DNA from: Yanghanlia sp047501535
GTDB taxonomy: Bacteria > Pseudomonadota > Gammaproteobacteria > Burkholderiales > Burkholderiaceae_B
Assembly (NCBI RefSeq): GCF_047501535.1
Contig: NZ_JAZDRJ010000013.1
Span: 48,326 to 112,325 of the forward strand
Direction of reading: 5' to 3'
Length of the DNA stretch: 64,000 bases
In this document: positions 42,612-52,462 of the stretch, one piece after another
How positions within the stretch are numbered: position 1 is the first letter of the stretch
Layout of the letters: each line of letters starts with the position of its first letter
The notes under the pieces: generated by a model
The model's input: the letters and a program-made list of their open reading frames with translations, nothing else
Told to the model about the DNA's origin: nothing
Databases searched by the model: none
Position numbers and translations under genes: made by a program

Positions 42612-45600
42612 GTTGTCGAGTCAATCACAGCAGTGGGGGCTGCCTTGCCACGGCGGCGCGCAAAACGCCAGCGCAGGCGGTCAAGGTAAAGGTAGACGAC
42701 CGGCGTCGTATACAGAGTAAGAATCTGGCTGAGCAACAGGCCGCCGATAATGGTAATGCCCAACGGGCGGCGCATTTCCACACCCGCCCCGGTCGCCAGC
42801 ACCAGGGGCAAGGCGCCCAGCATGGCTGCTAAGGTTGTCATCATGATGGGCCGGAAACGCACCAGGCAGGCCTGATAGATCGCTTCGCGCGAACTCAGGC
42901 CATCGCGCCGCTCCACCAGTAAGGCAAAATCCACCATCATGATGGCGTTTTTCTTAACAATGCCAATCAGTAGAAACACGCCAATCAAGGCAATCAGGGT
43001 GAACTGTTCACCCAACATCATGAGCGCCAACAAGGCCCCGATACCCGCTGACGGCAAGGTAGAAAGAATGGTGATGGGGTGCATATAGCTTTCGTATAGC
43101 ATGCCCAACACCAGATACATGGTGACCAAGGCCGCCAGAATCAGCCAAGGCTGCTGTTGCACGCCATGCTGCAGGGCACCTGCCGTGCCCAAAAAGCCTG
43201 CCTGAATTTCCTGGGTCGGCAGGTCGATCCGTGCGACGGCATCCTCGATCGCGGCCATGGCTTCATCCAGCGCCACCCCTTCTGCCAAACTAAAGGAAAT
43301 CGAATCCGCTGCCATCAGCCCTTGGTGATTCACGCTCAAAGGCGCGCTGCCACGTTCCAGCCGGGTAAAGGCCGATAGCGGCACCCGCCTGCCTTCACCA
43401 TCAATCACCTGTACCAGCCGCAAGGATTCGGCGTCTTGAGCGTAGCGTTCATCAATGCCCATCACCACATGGTATTGGTTGAGGCGACCATACATAACCG
43501 ACACCTGCCGCTGGCTGAAAGAATTATTCAGCGTGGCAGCCACCATGTCCATGTCCACACCCAGACGCTTAGCCTGTTCCCGATCAATAATCAGCTCGAC
43601 CTGACGGCCTTTGTCTTCAACGTCGGTATCGACATCCACCAACTGCGGCAGGGCCGACAACGCCTGTTGCACACGCGGCATCCACGTCTTGAGTAAATCA
43701 AGGTCGCCGGTCATCAAGGTGTAGTCGTAGCTGCCGGAGCTTTGCTGGCGGCCCCCAACGAAAATATCCTGTTGCGGCACCAGCGTCAGGCGCGCGCCGG
43801 GGGTGCGCTGGAATTCTGGCCGCAAACGGTTGACGACTTCCTGGGCGCTTTCGGTGCGCTCATCCAGAGGCTTCAACTCAATCATCAGAAAGCTGGAATT
43901 GCTGCCGCCACGGCCCCCTGCGTGGACCGTCACACTCTGGATGGCATCATCTTCCAGCAGCTTCTGCCGGAAAGCTTCCAGCTTGGGCATCATGGCTTGG
44001 AAGGATGTGCCCTGATCGACCCGGAAGAAACCCATTAACTGCCCGGTATCCTGTTGCGGGAAAAAGCCCTTGGGCACAATGGTGTACAGGTAGACATTCA
44101 GGCCAATGGTGGCAAACAAGGTGAACAGCATGAAGCGGCTGTGCTTGAGCGCCCAATTCAATGAATGCTTGTAGCCGGCCCAGAACCAGGCGCCCATGGC
44201 ACGAAAAGCACGGTTCAAAACGCTGCGGCGCGGCGCAGCCGAAGGCGTCGTTTCACCTGCCTGTTTGCGCGGCCCCACCTTCAGTAAATGGGCGCACATC
44301 ATGGGCGTGACAGTCAGGGAAATCAGCAGCGACACCATGATGGCCACCGACAGCGTGACCGCGAATTCCCTGAATAGTCGCCCCGGCAGCCCCCCCATAA
44401 ACAGCATGGGAATAAAGACCGCCACCAGGGAAAGACTCATGGCGACCACGGTGAAGCCGACCTCACGCGCGCCAAGCAGGGCGGCGCGCACAGGCGGCAC
44501 CCCTTTTTCGCGATAGCGGATAATGTTTTCCAGCACAACAATGGCATCATCCACCACAAAACCCGTAGCCACAATCAACGCCATTAAGGAAATCGTGTTC
44601 AAGGTGTAGCCGAACCACAGCATGAAGCTGAAGGTGGTGATCAGCGAGGCGGGCACGGCAATGGCAGGAATCATGGCCGCCCTGACATTGCGCAAAAACA
44701 TCAGAACCACACCAATCACCAACACGACGGCAACGATCAGCGTGAGCTCTGCCTCCTTCATGGAGGCGCGAATGCTGGGGGTACGGTCTTGCGCCACGGA
44801 TAACGTGACATTGGCGGGCAACATGGCTTCAAACTGTGGCACCCGGCTGCGGATCTCATCCACAGTCTTCAGAATATTGGCATCCGCCTGGCGGCGCACA
44901 ATCAGCAGCACGGCACGACTGTCGTTATAAAAGCCTATGTTGTTGCGGTCTTCAACCGAGTCTTCCACCACGGCCACATCTTGCAGGCGAATGGGCGCAC
45001 CGTTACGCCAGGCCACGATCAAGGGCGCAAACTGCGACGCACGGTTGATTTGGCCCCCCGTACTCACCAGCCAGTGATGGCGATCGTTTTCAACAATGCC
45101 GTTGGGCCGCAAGGTGTTGGCATCGTTCAAGGCGCGGCGAACGTCGTCCAGTGCCACGCCCGCGGCATACAAAGCTTGTGGGTTCAGTGTCACCCGCACC
45201 GCCGGTAACGAGCTGCCGCCCACTTCCACTTCGCCCACGCCCGGCACTTGGGCCAGCTTCTGCGCAACCAGGGTGGAAGCCAGGTCGTAAAGCTCGCCTT
45301 GAGTCGCCACCGGCGAGGTCAGCGCCAGCACCATAATCGGCGAAGACGATGGGTTGACCTTGTGATACGACGGGTTGCTTCTCAGGCCGGAAGGCAGCAT
45401 GGCGCTCGCCGCATTGATGGCCGCCTGCACGTCGCGCGCGGCACCGTCGATATCGCGGCCCATGTCGAACATCAGCATGATGCGGGTCGAGCCCTCGGAA
45501 CTGCGCGAACTCATTTCCGCCAACCCGGCAATCGACCCTAACGCCTGCTCCAGCGGCGTGGCCACAGTGGAGGCCATGGTTTCAGGGCTGGCCCCCGGCA

Positions 45601-45751
45601 TGCTGGCCGACACGGTAATCATGGGGAAATCCATCTGCGGCAGCGGTGCGACAGGCAAAAGAAAGTAAGCCAGCCCACCAGCCAACATCATGGCTAGACA
45701 GGCGAGCGTGGTCGCCACCGGCCGCATGATGAATGTCCCGAACCACCTCAT
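42608..45751 (-). CDS. mdtC: RND efflux transporter, MdtC/MuxC type
   Basis: Inner-membrane proton-driven pump of 1047 residues, with the usual N-terminal helix (FIMRPVATTLACLAMMLAGGLAYFLLPV), periplasmic loops and 12 transmembrane segments. The proton-relay Asp pair is in GFVVDDAIVVLENI and the later Lys region in LLIGIVKKNAIMMVDF. It belongs to a heteromeric B2C-type pump with the following mdtB-like protein. MdtABC pumps in enterobacteria and MuxABC in Pseudomonas export novobiocin, bile salts or other compounds; no substrate can be inferred here. It overlaps both neighbours by 4 bp, so the operon is tightly coupled. Confidence 0.92.
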   Translation of the reverse strand: MRWFGTFIMRPVATTLACLAMMLAGGLAYFLLPVAPLPQMDFPMITVSASMPGASPETMASTVATPLEQALGSIAGLAEMSSRSSEGSTRIMLMFDMGRDIDGAARDVQAAINAASAMLPSGLRSNPSYHKVNPSSSPIMVLALTSPVATQGELYDLASTLVAQKLAQVPGVGEVEVGGSSLPAVRVTLNPQALYAAGVALDDVRRALNDANTLRPNGIVENDRHHWLVSTGGQINRASQFAPLIVAWRNGAPIRLQDVAVVEDSVEDRNNIGFYNDSRAVLLIVRRQADANILKTVDEIRSRVPQFEAMLPANVTLSVAQDRTPSIRASMKEAELTLIVAVVLVIGVVLMFLRNVRAAMIPAIAVPASLITTFSFMLWFGYTLNTISLMALIVATGFVVDDAIVVLENIIRYREKGVPPVRAALLGAREVGFTVVAMSLSLVAVFIPMLFMGGLPGRLFREFAVTLSVAIMVSLLISLTVTPMMCAHLLKVGPRKQAGETTPSAAPRRSVLNRAFRAMGAWFWAGYKHSLNWALKHSRFMLFTLFATIGLNVYLYTIVPKGFFPQQDTGQLMGFFRVDQGTSFQAMMPKLEAFRQKLLEDDAIQSVTVHAGGRGGSNSSFLMIELKPLDERTESAQEVVNRLRPEFQRTPGARLTLVPQQDIFVGGRQQSSGSYDYTLMTGDLDLLKTWMPRVQQALSALPQLVDVDTDVEDKGRQVELIIDREQAKRLGVDMDMVAATLNNSFSQRQVSVMYGRLNQYHVVMGIDERYAQDAESLRLVQVIDGEGRRVPLSAFTRLERGSAPLSVNHQGLMAADSISFSLAEGVALDEAMAAIEDAVARIDLPTQEIQAGFLGTAGALQHGVQQQPWLILAALVTMYLVLGMLYESYMHPITILSTLPSAGIGALLALMMLGEQFTLIALIGVFLLIGIVKKNAIMMVDFALLVERRDGLSSREAIYQACLVRFRPIMMTTLAAMLGALPLVLATGAGVEMRRPLGITIIGGLLLSQILTLYTTPVVYLYLDRLRWRFARRRGKAAPTAVIDSTT

Positions 45752-48700
45752 GCCGATGGCTCCCCGATCACAGTTTCGCCAGCATCGCCTTTTCTAAAGC
45801 GGCGTGCGTAGCGGTCAAAGAACAGGTAGATGACCGGCGTGGTGAACAAGGTGAGCACTTGGCTACAGATCAACCCGCCCACCATTACCAACCCTAGCGG
45901 CTGTCGCAACTCAGCGCCCGAGCCGGTTGCCAGCATCAAGGGCACAGCACTGAACAATGCCGCCAGCGTGGTCATGAGAATCGGCCGAAAGCGCAGCAAG
46001 GCGGCTTCGTGAATGGCGGCTTGTGGGTCCATACCGCGCGTGCGTTCGGCATCCAGGGCGAAGTCAATCATCATGATGGCGTTCTTCTTGACGATGCCGA
46101 TCAGCAAAATAATGCCGATCACCCCTATCATGTCCAGGTCTGTGCCGGTCATTAGCAATGCCAGCAGCGCTCCCACGGCCGCAGAAGGCAGCGTGGAAAG
46201 AATCGTTACCGGGTGGATGTAACTCTCATAGAGAATACCCAGAACGATATACATTGTGACTACAGCCGCCAGAATCAGCCACAAGGTGCTTGAAAGCGAA
46301 GATTGGAAGGCGCGTGCCGCCCCCTGGAAGGTCAGATCTGACGACAGCGGCATTCCCATTTGCGCTTGCACCGCGCGTATGGCGTCCACGGCATCCGATA
46401 GCGCCACACCTGCGGCGGTATTGAAGGAGATCGTGGAGGCAGGAAACTGCCCGAGTCGCTCAATGGAAAGCAAGGTGCTGTCGTGCTCGATACGCGCCAC
46501 CGCACTTAAGGGCACTGGGGTGCCCAAACTGCTGCGCAGATAGATATGTTCCAGCGCGGATGGGTCTTGCCGGTATTGCGGCGCCACTTCCAGCACCACC
46601 CGGTATTGGGCCGCCTGCGTAAATATCGTGGAAATCAAACGCTGGCCGAACGCATCGTAAAGCGCATCGTCCACCATGGCGTTGGTAATGCCCAGCCGCG
46701 CCGCCGCATCACGGTCGATCCGCACGATGGCTTCACGCCCCATGGGCTGTAGATCACTGGCCACGCTTTCCAGTTCTGGTAATTGCGCCAGCGCATCCAC
46801 TAAGCGCGGCACCCATTCCAGCAATACGTCGTGATCCGGGTCGGACAGCGTCATCTGGTACTGATTGCGGCTGACCCGGTCGTCCACCGTTAAATCTTGC
46901 ACTGGCTGCATGAAAACCTGGATATCAGGCAGATCCGCCAGCTGCGCGCTTAAGCGTCTGATGATTTCCTGCGCACTGGCGCTGCGGTCACCCAGCGGCT
47001 TCAACGCGATCTGCATGTGGCCGGTATTCAGCGTGGCATTGGTACCGTCGATACCCGTGAAGGACGTTACCGAGTCGACATCAGGGTCTTGCAAAATACG
47101 CTCAGCCGCCATGCCCTGGCGGGCCGCCATGGAAGCGAAAGAGACATCCTGAGGGCCCTGGCTAATCGCCTGAATCAGGCCGGTATCCTGCTGCGGGAAA
47201 AACCCTTTTGGCACGACAATGTATAGCAACGCGGTGACCCCAAGCGTGGCGACGGCCACCAACAGCGTCAGCCCCTGGCGGCCCAGCACCCAGCGCAAGC
47301 CGCGGTCGTAAGCGGCGATCAGCCTATCCATTCCCTGCCCGGCCGCCTGCTGAAAGCGGCCCAGCTTCATTTCCGATTCCGGCTTCAGCATGCGGGCGCA
47401 CATCATGGGCGTGAGCGTCAGCGAAATCAGCAAGGAAAGCAGTATGGCGACCGCCAACGTCACAGCAAATTCCCGGAACAGGCGGCCAATGACATCCGTC
47501 ATGAATAGCAGCGGGATCAACACGGCAATCAGCGACAAAGTCAGCGATACCAGCGTGAACCCAATCTGCTTGGCGCCTTTGAGCGCCGCCTGCATGGGCG
47601 GCTCGCCCTCTTCAATATGCCGGGCAATGTTTTCTATCATGACGATGGCGTCATCCACCACAAAACCGGTGGCAATGGTCAAGGCCATCAAGGTCAGCGT
47701 ATTCAAGCTGAAGCCGCTCAAATACATAATGCCGAACGTCCCCACCAGCGACAGCGGCACCACCACGCTGGGGATGAAGGTGGCTGACCAACTGCGCAGA
47801 AACACGAAGGTGACAAGCACCACCAGGCCAATCGCCAGCATCATTTCCACCTGCACGTGGCGGATGGCTTCGCGTATGGTCTGGGTACGATCGGCGGCGA
47901 TGGCCATATCCACCCCGACCGGCAATGCACTCTGCAAGCTGGGCAGCATGGCCTTGACGCTGTCGACCACCTGCACCACATTCGCGCCCGGCTGGCGCTG
48001 GATATTCAACAAAATCGCCGGGGTGCGGCCCACCCATGCGGCCTGCCGCACGTTCTCAGCGTCATAAACCGCGACGGCCACATCGCGCAGGCGCAGCACA
48101 GAACCATCTTCATGATGCAGGATGAGGTTTTCGTAATCTTCCACTGAGCGCAACTGGTCGTTGGCGTCGATGGTGGTGGAGCGTTCCGGCCCATCCAGAT
48201 TCCCTTTGGGCTGATTGACATTGGCGGTGTTAATCGCCGAACGTATATCGGCCAGCGTCAGGCCGCGCGCCGCCAGCGCGGCGGCATCTGCCTGGATACG
48301 CACTGCCGGGCGTTGCCCGCCCGCAATGCTCACCATGCCCACCCCGGTAATCTGCGAGAGCTTTTGTGCCACCCGCACGTCGATAAGGTCGCGCACCTGA
48401 TGCAATGGCAAAGTGGGCGATGTCACCGCCAGAGTAATAACCGGGGTATCAGCCGGGTTCACCTTGTTATAAACAGGCGGCGCGGGCAAGTCATTGGGCA
48501 GCAAGCTGGATGCAGCATTGATGGATGCCTGTACTTCCTGCTCTGCCACATCCAGAGACAGATCCAGATCGAATTGCAAAGTAATGATGGAAGAGCCGCC
48601 AGAACTCGACGACGTCATTTGGGTCAAGCCCGCCATCTGACCGAATTGCCGTTCCAGTGGCGATGTCACCAGCGCTGTCATGACATCCGGGCTGGCCCCC

Positions 48701-48855
48701 GGGTACAAGGTCGTAACCTGTATGGTGGGGTAGTCTACCTGCGGCAGAGCGGAAACCGGCAACAACCGATAAGCCAGCAGCCCCGACAGCAGCAAAGCCA
48801 CCATAGCCAATGTTGTGGCTACAGGCCGCAGGATGAAGGTACGCGATAAATTCAC
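45748..48855 (-). CDS. mdtB: RND efflux transporter, MdtB/MuxB type
   Basis: Second RND pump subunit, 1035 residues, closely similar in pattern to the adjacent gene but clearly distinct (paralogue). Start is GTG at 48853-48855 with GAGGGT upstream. Motifs: FILRPVATTLAMVALLLSGL near the N-terminus, GFVVDDAIVMIENIARHIEEG, and LLIGIVKKNAIMMIDF. With the mdtC-like protein it would form the heterotrimer of MdtABC-type pumps. The stop overlaps the mdtC-like start by 4 bp. The mfp gene ends 8 bp upstream. Confidence 0.92.
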   Translation of the reverse strand: MNLSRTFILRPVATTLAMVALLLSGLLAYRLLPVSALPQVDYPTIQVTTLYPGASPDVMTALVTSPLERQFGQMAGLTQMTSSSSGGSSIITLQFDLDLSLDVAEQEVQASINAASSLLPNDLPAPPVYNKVNPADTPVITLAVTSPTLPLHQVRDLIDVRVAQKLSQITGVGMVSIAGGQRPAVRIQADAAALAARGLTLADIRSAINTANVNQPKGNLDGPERSTTIDANDQLRSVEDYENLILHHEDGSVLRLRDVAVAVYDAENVRQAAWVGRTPAILLNIQRQPGANVVQVVDSVKAMLPSLQSALPVGVDMAIAADRTQTIREAIRHVQVEMMLAIGLVVLVTFVFLRSWSATFIPSVVVPLSLVGTFGIMYLSGFSLNTLTLMALTIATGFVVDDAIVMIENIARHIEEGEPPMQAALKGAKQIGFTLVSLTLSLIAVLIPLLFMTDVIGRLFREFAVTLAVAILLSLLISLTLTPMMCARMLKPESEMKLGRFQQAAGQGMDRLIAAYDRGLRWVLGRQGLTLLVAVATLGVTALLYIVVPKGFFPQQDTGLIQAISQGPQDVSFASMAARQGMAAERILQDPDVDSVTSFTGIDGTNATLNTGHMQIALKPLGDRSASAQEIIRRLSAQLADLPDIQVFMQPVQDLTVDDRVSRNQYQMTLSDPDHDVLLEWVPRLVDALAQLPELESVASDLQPMGREAIVRIDRDAAARLGITNAMVDDALYDAFGQRLISTIFTQAAQYRVVLEVAPQYRQDPSALEHIYLRSSLGTPVPLSAVARIEHDSTLLSIERLGQFPASTISFNTAAGVALSDAVDAIRAVQAQMGMPLSSDLTFQGAARAFQSSLSSTLWLILAAVVTMYIVLGILYESYIHPVTILSTLPSAAVGALLALLMTGTDLDMIGVIGIILLIGIVKKNAIMMIDFALDAERTRGMDPQAAIHEAALLRFRPILMTTLAALFSAVPLMLATGSGAELRQPLGLVMVGGLICSQVLTLFTTPVIYLFFDRYARRFRKGDAGETVIGEPSA

Positions 48856-48863
48856 GACTACCC

Positions 48864-50156
48864 TCAGTGCCCAGCGGGCGCAGCGCCCGCACTGCCCTGG
48901 GCGCCACCTGACATCGTTGCCGGCCGGCCTGGAGCGCCACGTGGCGTGACGGCGACTTCCTCACCGTCCACCGTCACCACATCGACCTGATTGCCCTCGC
49001 GCAGGCGGTCTGTACCTTCAACTACCACACGGTCGCCCGCTTTCAGCCCATCGAGCACCGCCACCCAGGAGCCGTCCACCCGCCCCGCCGTGACCCGCTG
49101 GATGCGAACCGTATTGTTTTCATCCACCACGTAGACGAAGCTGCCGATCGAACCGACTTGTACTGCGGCGGCAGGCACTGCCAGGTTTTGCTGGCTTGAA
49201 ACCAACAAGCGCACGTTAACGAACTGGTTGGGGAACAGGCGCTCTTCTTCGTTATCAAAACGCGCTTTAAGGCGCAAAGTACCGGTAGACACATCAATAA
49301 GGTTATCCACCGACATCAACTCACCGCGCGCGAGTTCTTGGGTGTCGTTCTGGTCATACAACACAGCTTGCAGTGTTTGGCCTTGGCGCAACTGTTCAAG
49401 CACCTCTGCAGCCTCGGCCTGGGGCAAGGTGAATTCAACGGAAATCGGCTGAGTTTGAGTAATAGTGACAATGCCTTCGGTATCGGAGGCCGTGATGATA
49501 TTTCCCTGGTCCACCTTACGCAGGCCCAGCCGCCCTGAGATCGGCGCGGTAATGCGGGTGTAGCTCAGCTGCAAACCCGCGCTGTCTACCGCAGCCTGGT
49601 CGCTCACACGCGCCCCTTCAAGTTGTTTAACCAAGGCTTCCTGCTGATCCAATTGCTGGCGGGCAATCGAGTTTTGGCGAAACAGCAGGCGGTAGCGTTC
49701 GAGATCAGCGCGGGCGCTTTGCAGCTGCGCTGCATTCTGCTGTTGCTGGCCGCGTGCTTGGTCCAGCGCAACCTGATATTCACGCGGGTCAATCTGTGCC
49801 AGCAGGTCGCCCGCCTGCACCGACTGCCCTTCCTCGAAGTGCAATTGCAAAAGCTCGCCACCCACCCGACTGCGCACCACGACTGTATTGAATGCCGTTA
49901 CCGTGCCGATGGCCCGCAATGTGTGCTGCAAAGTGCGCTCCTGTGCCGTGGCCAGCCGCACGGGCACAGCCATGCTGCGAAAGCCTGCAGCACCGAACCC
50001 GCCACTCATGGCAGCAGGCCCTGTCGCGCCAGGGGGAGTCGCATCGCGAGCAGTGAGATACCAATAAGCCGCCCCAGCGCTTATTGCCAGCACGATCAGC
50101 CAACTCCACAGGCGCCCACGGCGCTTGCCCGCGGACGTGGGTTCTTGAAACGACAT
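48864..50156 (-). CDS. mdtA: RND efflux periplasmic adaptor, MdtA/MuxA type
   Basis: Membrane-fusion adaptor of 430 residues linking the pump to the outer-membrane factor. One N-terminal anchor (about 15-35) is followed by a lipoyl half-motif (VVRSRVGGELLQLHFEEGQSVQAGDLLAQIDPREY), a coiled-coil hairpin (100-190) and a second lipoyl half near TRITAPISGRLGLRKVDQG. The C-terminal tail is Gly/Ala-rich. ATG 50156 has a ribosome-binding site GAGGTAAG. It is the first gene of the operon; the promoter must lie in the 115 bp to zapD or be shared with it. No dedicated regulator (such as BaeSR) is visible. Confidence 0.92.
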   Translation of the reverse strand: MSFQEPTSAGKRRGRLWSWLIVLAISAGAAYWYLTARDATPPGATGPAAMSGGFGAAGFRSMAVPVRLATAQERTLQHTLRAIGTVTAFNTVVVRSRVGGELLQLHFEEGQSVQAGDLLAQIDPREYQVALDQARGQQQQNAAQLQSARADLERYRLLFRQNSIARQQLDQQEALVKQLEGARVSDQAAVDSAGLQLSYTRITAPISGRLGLRKVDQGNIITASDTEGIVTITQTQPISVEFTLPQAEAAEVLEQLRQGQTLQAVLYDQNDTQELARGELMSVDNLIDVSTGTLRLKARFDNEEERLFPNQFVNVRLLVSSQQNLAVPAAAVQVGSIGSFVYVVDENNTVRIQRVTAGRVDGSWVAVLDGLKAGDRVVVEGTDRLREGNQVDVVTVDGEEVAVTPRGAPGRPATMSGGAQGSAGAAPAGH

Positions 50157-50271
50157 GAACTTACCTCGGCATACGAAGACAAGCCGACATTGTCGCGCAA
50201 GATCAGGCTGCTACGCACGACCAAGGGCGGCGTAGAAACGAGATGCAACAGGATTTTGGGTTATTTACTGC

Positions 50272-51024
50272 CTAGATATGGCAGCATGCAAGCTGAAACG
50301 GGGTATCAACCCCCACGGGCTGCGGCTTGAGATCGGCGCCTTGCGCCGCAAAGCGCACCCAGATCAGGTATTTATTGGCGCTCATTTCAGGGAATACGCG
50401 GCGGGAGTCGTCAATCCAGACTCGCAACAATTGATAGGTTTTGCCACTCAACATTTCCTGGTAGGCGCCGTCGCGCGCCATCATGTCGCGCACATCGCCA
50501 GAATCGCGCAACATGCGCAGAATGAGGGCCAACCCCCTGTACAGCGACATAAAGGGTTCTATCCAGGTACGCAGATCGTTGCGCCGTTCCTCAAAGCTTT
50601 TGAGCTGCCAGGAAAAAAACGAAGGCATATCCACAGGCGAAGAGCCGCCGGGCACGGCCAAGCGCCCCCGCAAACTGGTTAGCCATTCGTTATCGCGCAG
50701 GCTCTGCCCCACCTTGCCTTGATTGGCGAGTTCGCCATTGACCAACTGGATCTCTTCCAGCATCGCGTTCAGCCTGTTTTCATCGACACCTGGGTGCTGA
50801 CGCAAAGCCGCCAACGAACCGCGCTGGCGTTCGAGATCTTGCATAATCGCGCCCCGCAGATCCGTGCGCTCGAAAATGTCGAGCAGATCGAACAAGGTGG
50901 CCATGGTGACCTGATGGTGTCTGACATCTTCGCCTTCGGCAAAGAAGAACAAGCGATCGAACAAATGCTCGACCCTGAGAAGAGAGCGAATGCGTTCGTT
51001 ACATGGATATTCGTAAAGAATCAC
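50272..51024 (-). CDS. zapD: Cell division protein ZapD
   Basis: FtsZ-associated division protein of 250 residues that cross-links FtsZ filaments at the division site. The family start MILYEYP-x-NERIR is present as VILYEYPCNERIRSLLRVEHLFDRL, which places the start at GTG 51022-51024. The middle and end (SLRGRLAVPGG..., YLIWVRFAAQG) also match. Upstream on the same strand are coaE and the pilD remnant, the usual gene order. In many relatives the next gene is yacG and then mutT; here the RND operon follows instead, and I find no yacG in the 115-bp gap. Confidence 0.92.
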   Translation of the reverse strand: MILYEYPCNERIRSLLRVEHLFDRLFFFAEGEDVRHHQVTMATLFDLLDIFERTDLRGAIMQDLERQRGSLAALRQHPGVDENRLNAMLEEIQLVNGELANQGKVGQSLRDNEWLTSLRGRLAVPGGSSPVDMPSFFSWQLKSFEERRNDLRTWIEPFMSLYRGLALILRMLRDSGDVRDMMARDGAYQEMLSGKTYQLLRVWIDDSRRVFPEMSANKYLIWVRFAAQGADLKPQPVGVDTPFQLACCHI

Positions 51025-51038
51025 GCGACCTATAACCC

Positions 51039-51644
51039 TTACAGCAGCGCCTGCATGCACCAATACTCATGCAGCGCCCGGACACTGAGTTCCAGTTCTT
51101 GGAGGGAAGTTTTCCCGTCATTGAGGACGACATCATGCGCGGCGGCGATGCGCTCTTCACGTGATGCCTGTGCTGACATGATACGCTCAATAGCTTCGCG
51201 CGTCAGCCCGCTGCGCGCCTGCACCCGGGCGATCTGCGTCTCGGGGTCGCAGTCCACCACGCAGATGCGGTCCAGCTGCGTGTGCCAGCTTCCCGATTCC
51301 ACCAGCAACGGCACGACAAACACGACATAACTGCCCTGAGCCACATTGGCCCGAGCACGGGTTTCCCCGCGAATCATGGGGTGAAGAATGGCTTCCAGCC
51401 GTCGCCGCACTTCAGGGCTTTGGAATGCGAGTTCCCGCATGACGGCACGATCGAGCGCACCATTTGCCGCAATGACATCCGGCCCAAAAGCCTGACGGAT
51501 CGGCTCAATCGCCGCCCCCCCTGGCGCCGTGAGGTCATGAGCAATGACATCCGTATCGACGACTGCTGCTCCCCAAGCGGCCAACATGTCCGCCACCTTG
51601 CTTTTCCCGGAACCGATTCCGCCGGTCAGACCCACCTTGTACAT
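51039..51644 (-). CDS. coaE: Dephospho-CoA kinase
   Basis: Last enzyme of coenzyme A synthesis, phosphorylating the 3'-hydroxyl of dephospho-CoA; 201 residues (E. coli CoaE has 206). The P-loop GLTGGIGSGKS is at the very N-terminus. DTDVIAHDLT, HPMIRGE and VVDCDPETQIARVQARSGLT follow as in the family. The start at ATG 51644 has CAGGAA nearby; the longer frame upstream is rejected as it overlaps pilD. Pantothenate genes panB and panC, earlier in the same pathway, also lie in this window but are not linked to it. Confidence 0.95.
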   Translation of the reverse strand: MYKVGLTGGIGSGKSKVADMLAAWGAAVVDTDVIAHDLTAPGGAAIEPIRQAFGPDVIAANGALDRAVMRELAFQSPEVRRRLEAILHPMIRGETRARANVAQGSYVVFVVPLLVESGSWHTQLDRICVVDCDPETQIARVQARSGLTREAIERIMSAQASREERIAAAHDVVLNDGKTSLQELELSVRALHEYWCMQALL

Positions 51645-51658
51645 ACGGTATTCCTGGC

Positions 51659-52372
51659 TCAAAAAAGGAACTGTACAACAGGGCCGCCCAAGAGCCCATA
51701 CGCACCGGCAAAAGCCAGGAAGGGGCCAAAGGCCAGCGGGCGGTGCCGGCCGTTGGCGCTCCGCCTCAAAACCGCAAATAAAACGCCCACTAGACAGGCC
51801 GCCAACAGCCCTTGCGGCAACCACGCCCACCCTAACCACGCTCCCAACGCAGCCAACAACTTCATGTCGCCCCCGCCCATGCCGGGATACCCCCGCCATG
51901 CCTGGAACAAAATATTCGTGCCACGCAGGAATGCGTAACCTGCCGCCGCCGCAGCCACCGCGTCGTGCAGGGCCACCCCAAACCCTGCCCAAGACAACAA
52001 CAGACCCGCCCACAGCAAAGGCAGGGTCAGCGCATCAGGCAACAGCCCGCACCGTATATCGATTACGGCCAGCACCAGCAAAACGGCACAGGCGACAAAG
52101 CGGGCGGCGGTCAGGAGCGAGGGCTGCCAGATGAAAGGGAGACACGCCAGCGCAAGCAGGCATGCGCACACCAGGCCCAAAGGCCAAGGTACGGCCCACC
52201 CACCGCGCCCTTGGGTCACAACCCGCAGGGCCGCGCACAGCGTGGCGCCGTCAATGGCGAAACCCTCGGCAATATGTCGGGCATAGGCCAAAGACAGTGC
52301 GGCGCACCACACCCCTAACACAGCGGCGCCGGGCAGGGCCAGCCAAACCCAACTTCCCAGACTTTCCATCAC
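51659..52372 (-). CDS. Prepilin peptidase PilD-like, N-terminal methylase domain missing
   Basis: Aspartic inner-membrane peptidase of 237 residues. The two catalytic Asp motifs of PilD are kept: VIDIRCGLLPDALTLP and the GGGDMKLLAALGAWLGW block with GxGD. The closing AFGPFLAFAGAYGLL is typical. The N-terminal zinc-binding methylase domain (two CxxC pairs) of full PilD (about 290 residues) is absent; only a hydrophobic stretch with scattered Cys replaces it. It sits next to coaE, as pilD does in relatives, but pilB and pilC are not upstream; a divergent lipoprotein gene is. It is therefore either a truncated pilD with retained protease activity or a decaying one. Confidence 0.78.
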   Translation of the reverse strand: MMESLGSWVWLALPGAAVLGVWCAALSLAYARHIAEGFAIDGATLCAALRVVTQGRGGWAVPWPLGLVCACLLALACLPFIWQPSLLTAARFVACAVLLVLAVIDIRCGLLPDALTLPLLWAGLLLSWAGFGVALHDAVAAAAAGYAFLRGTNILFQAWRGYPGMGGGDMKLLAALGAWLGWAWLPQGLLAACLVGVLFAVLRRSANGRHRPLAFGPFLAFAGAYGLLGGPVVQFLF

Positions 52373-52462
52373 GATGCCCCCAACCGCGATGGAAATGCGT
52401 AGAATAAATCCCCGAAAGCCTTTTCCAGTGCTTTCGTAACGCGCTTTCGATGGATATTCCTC

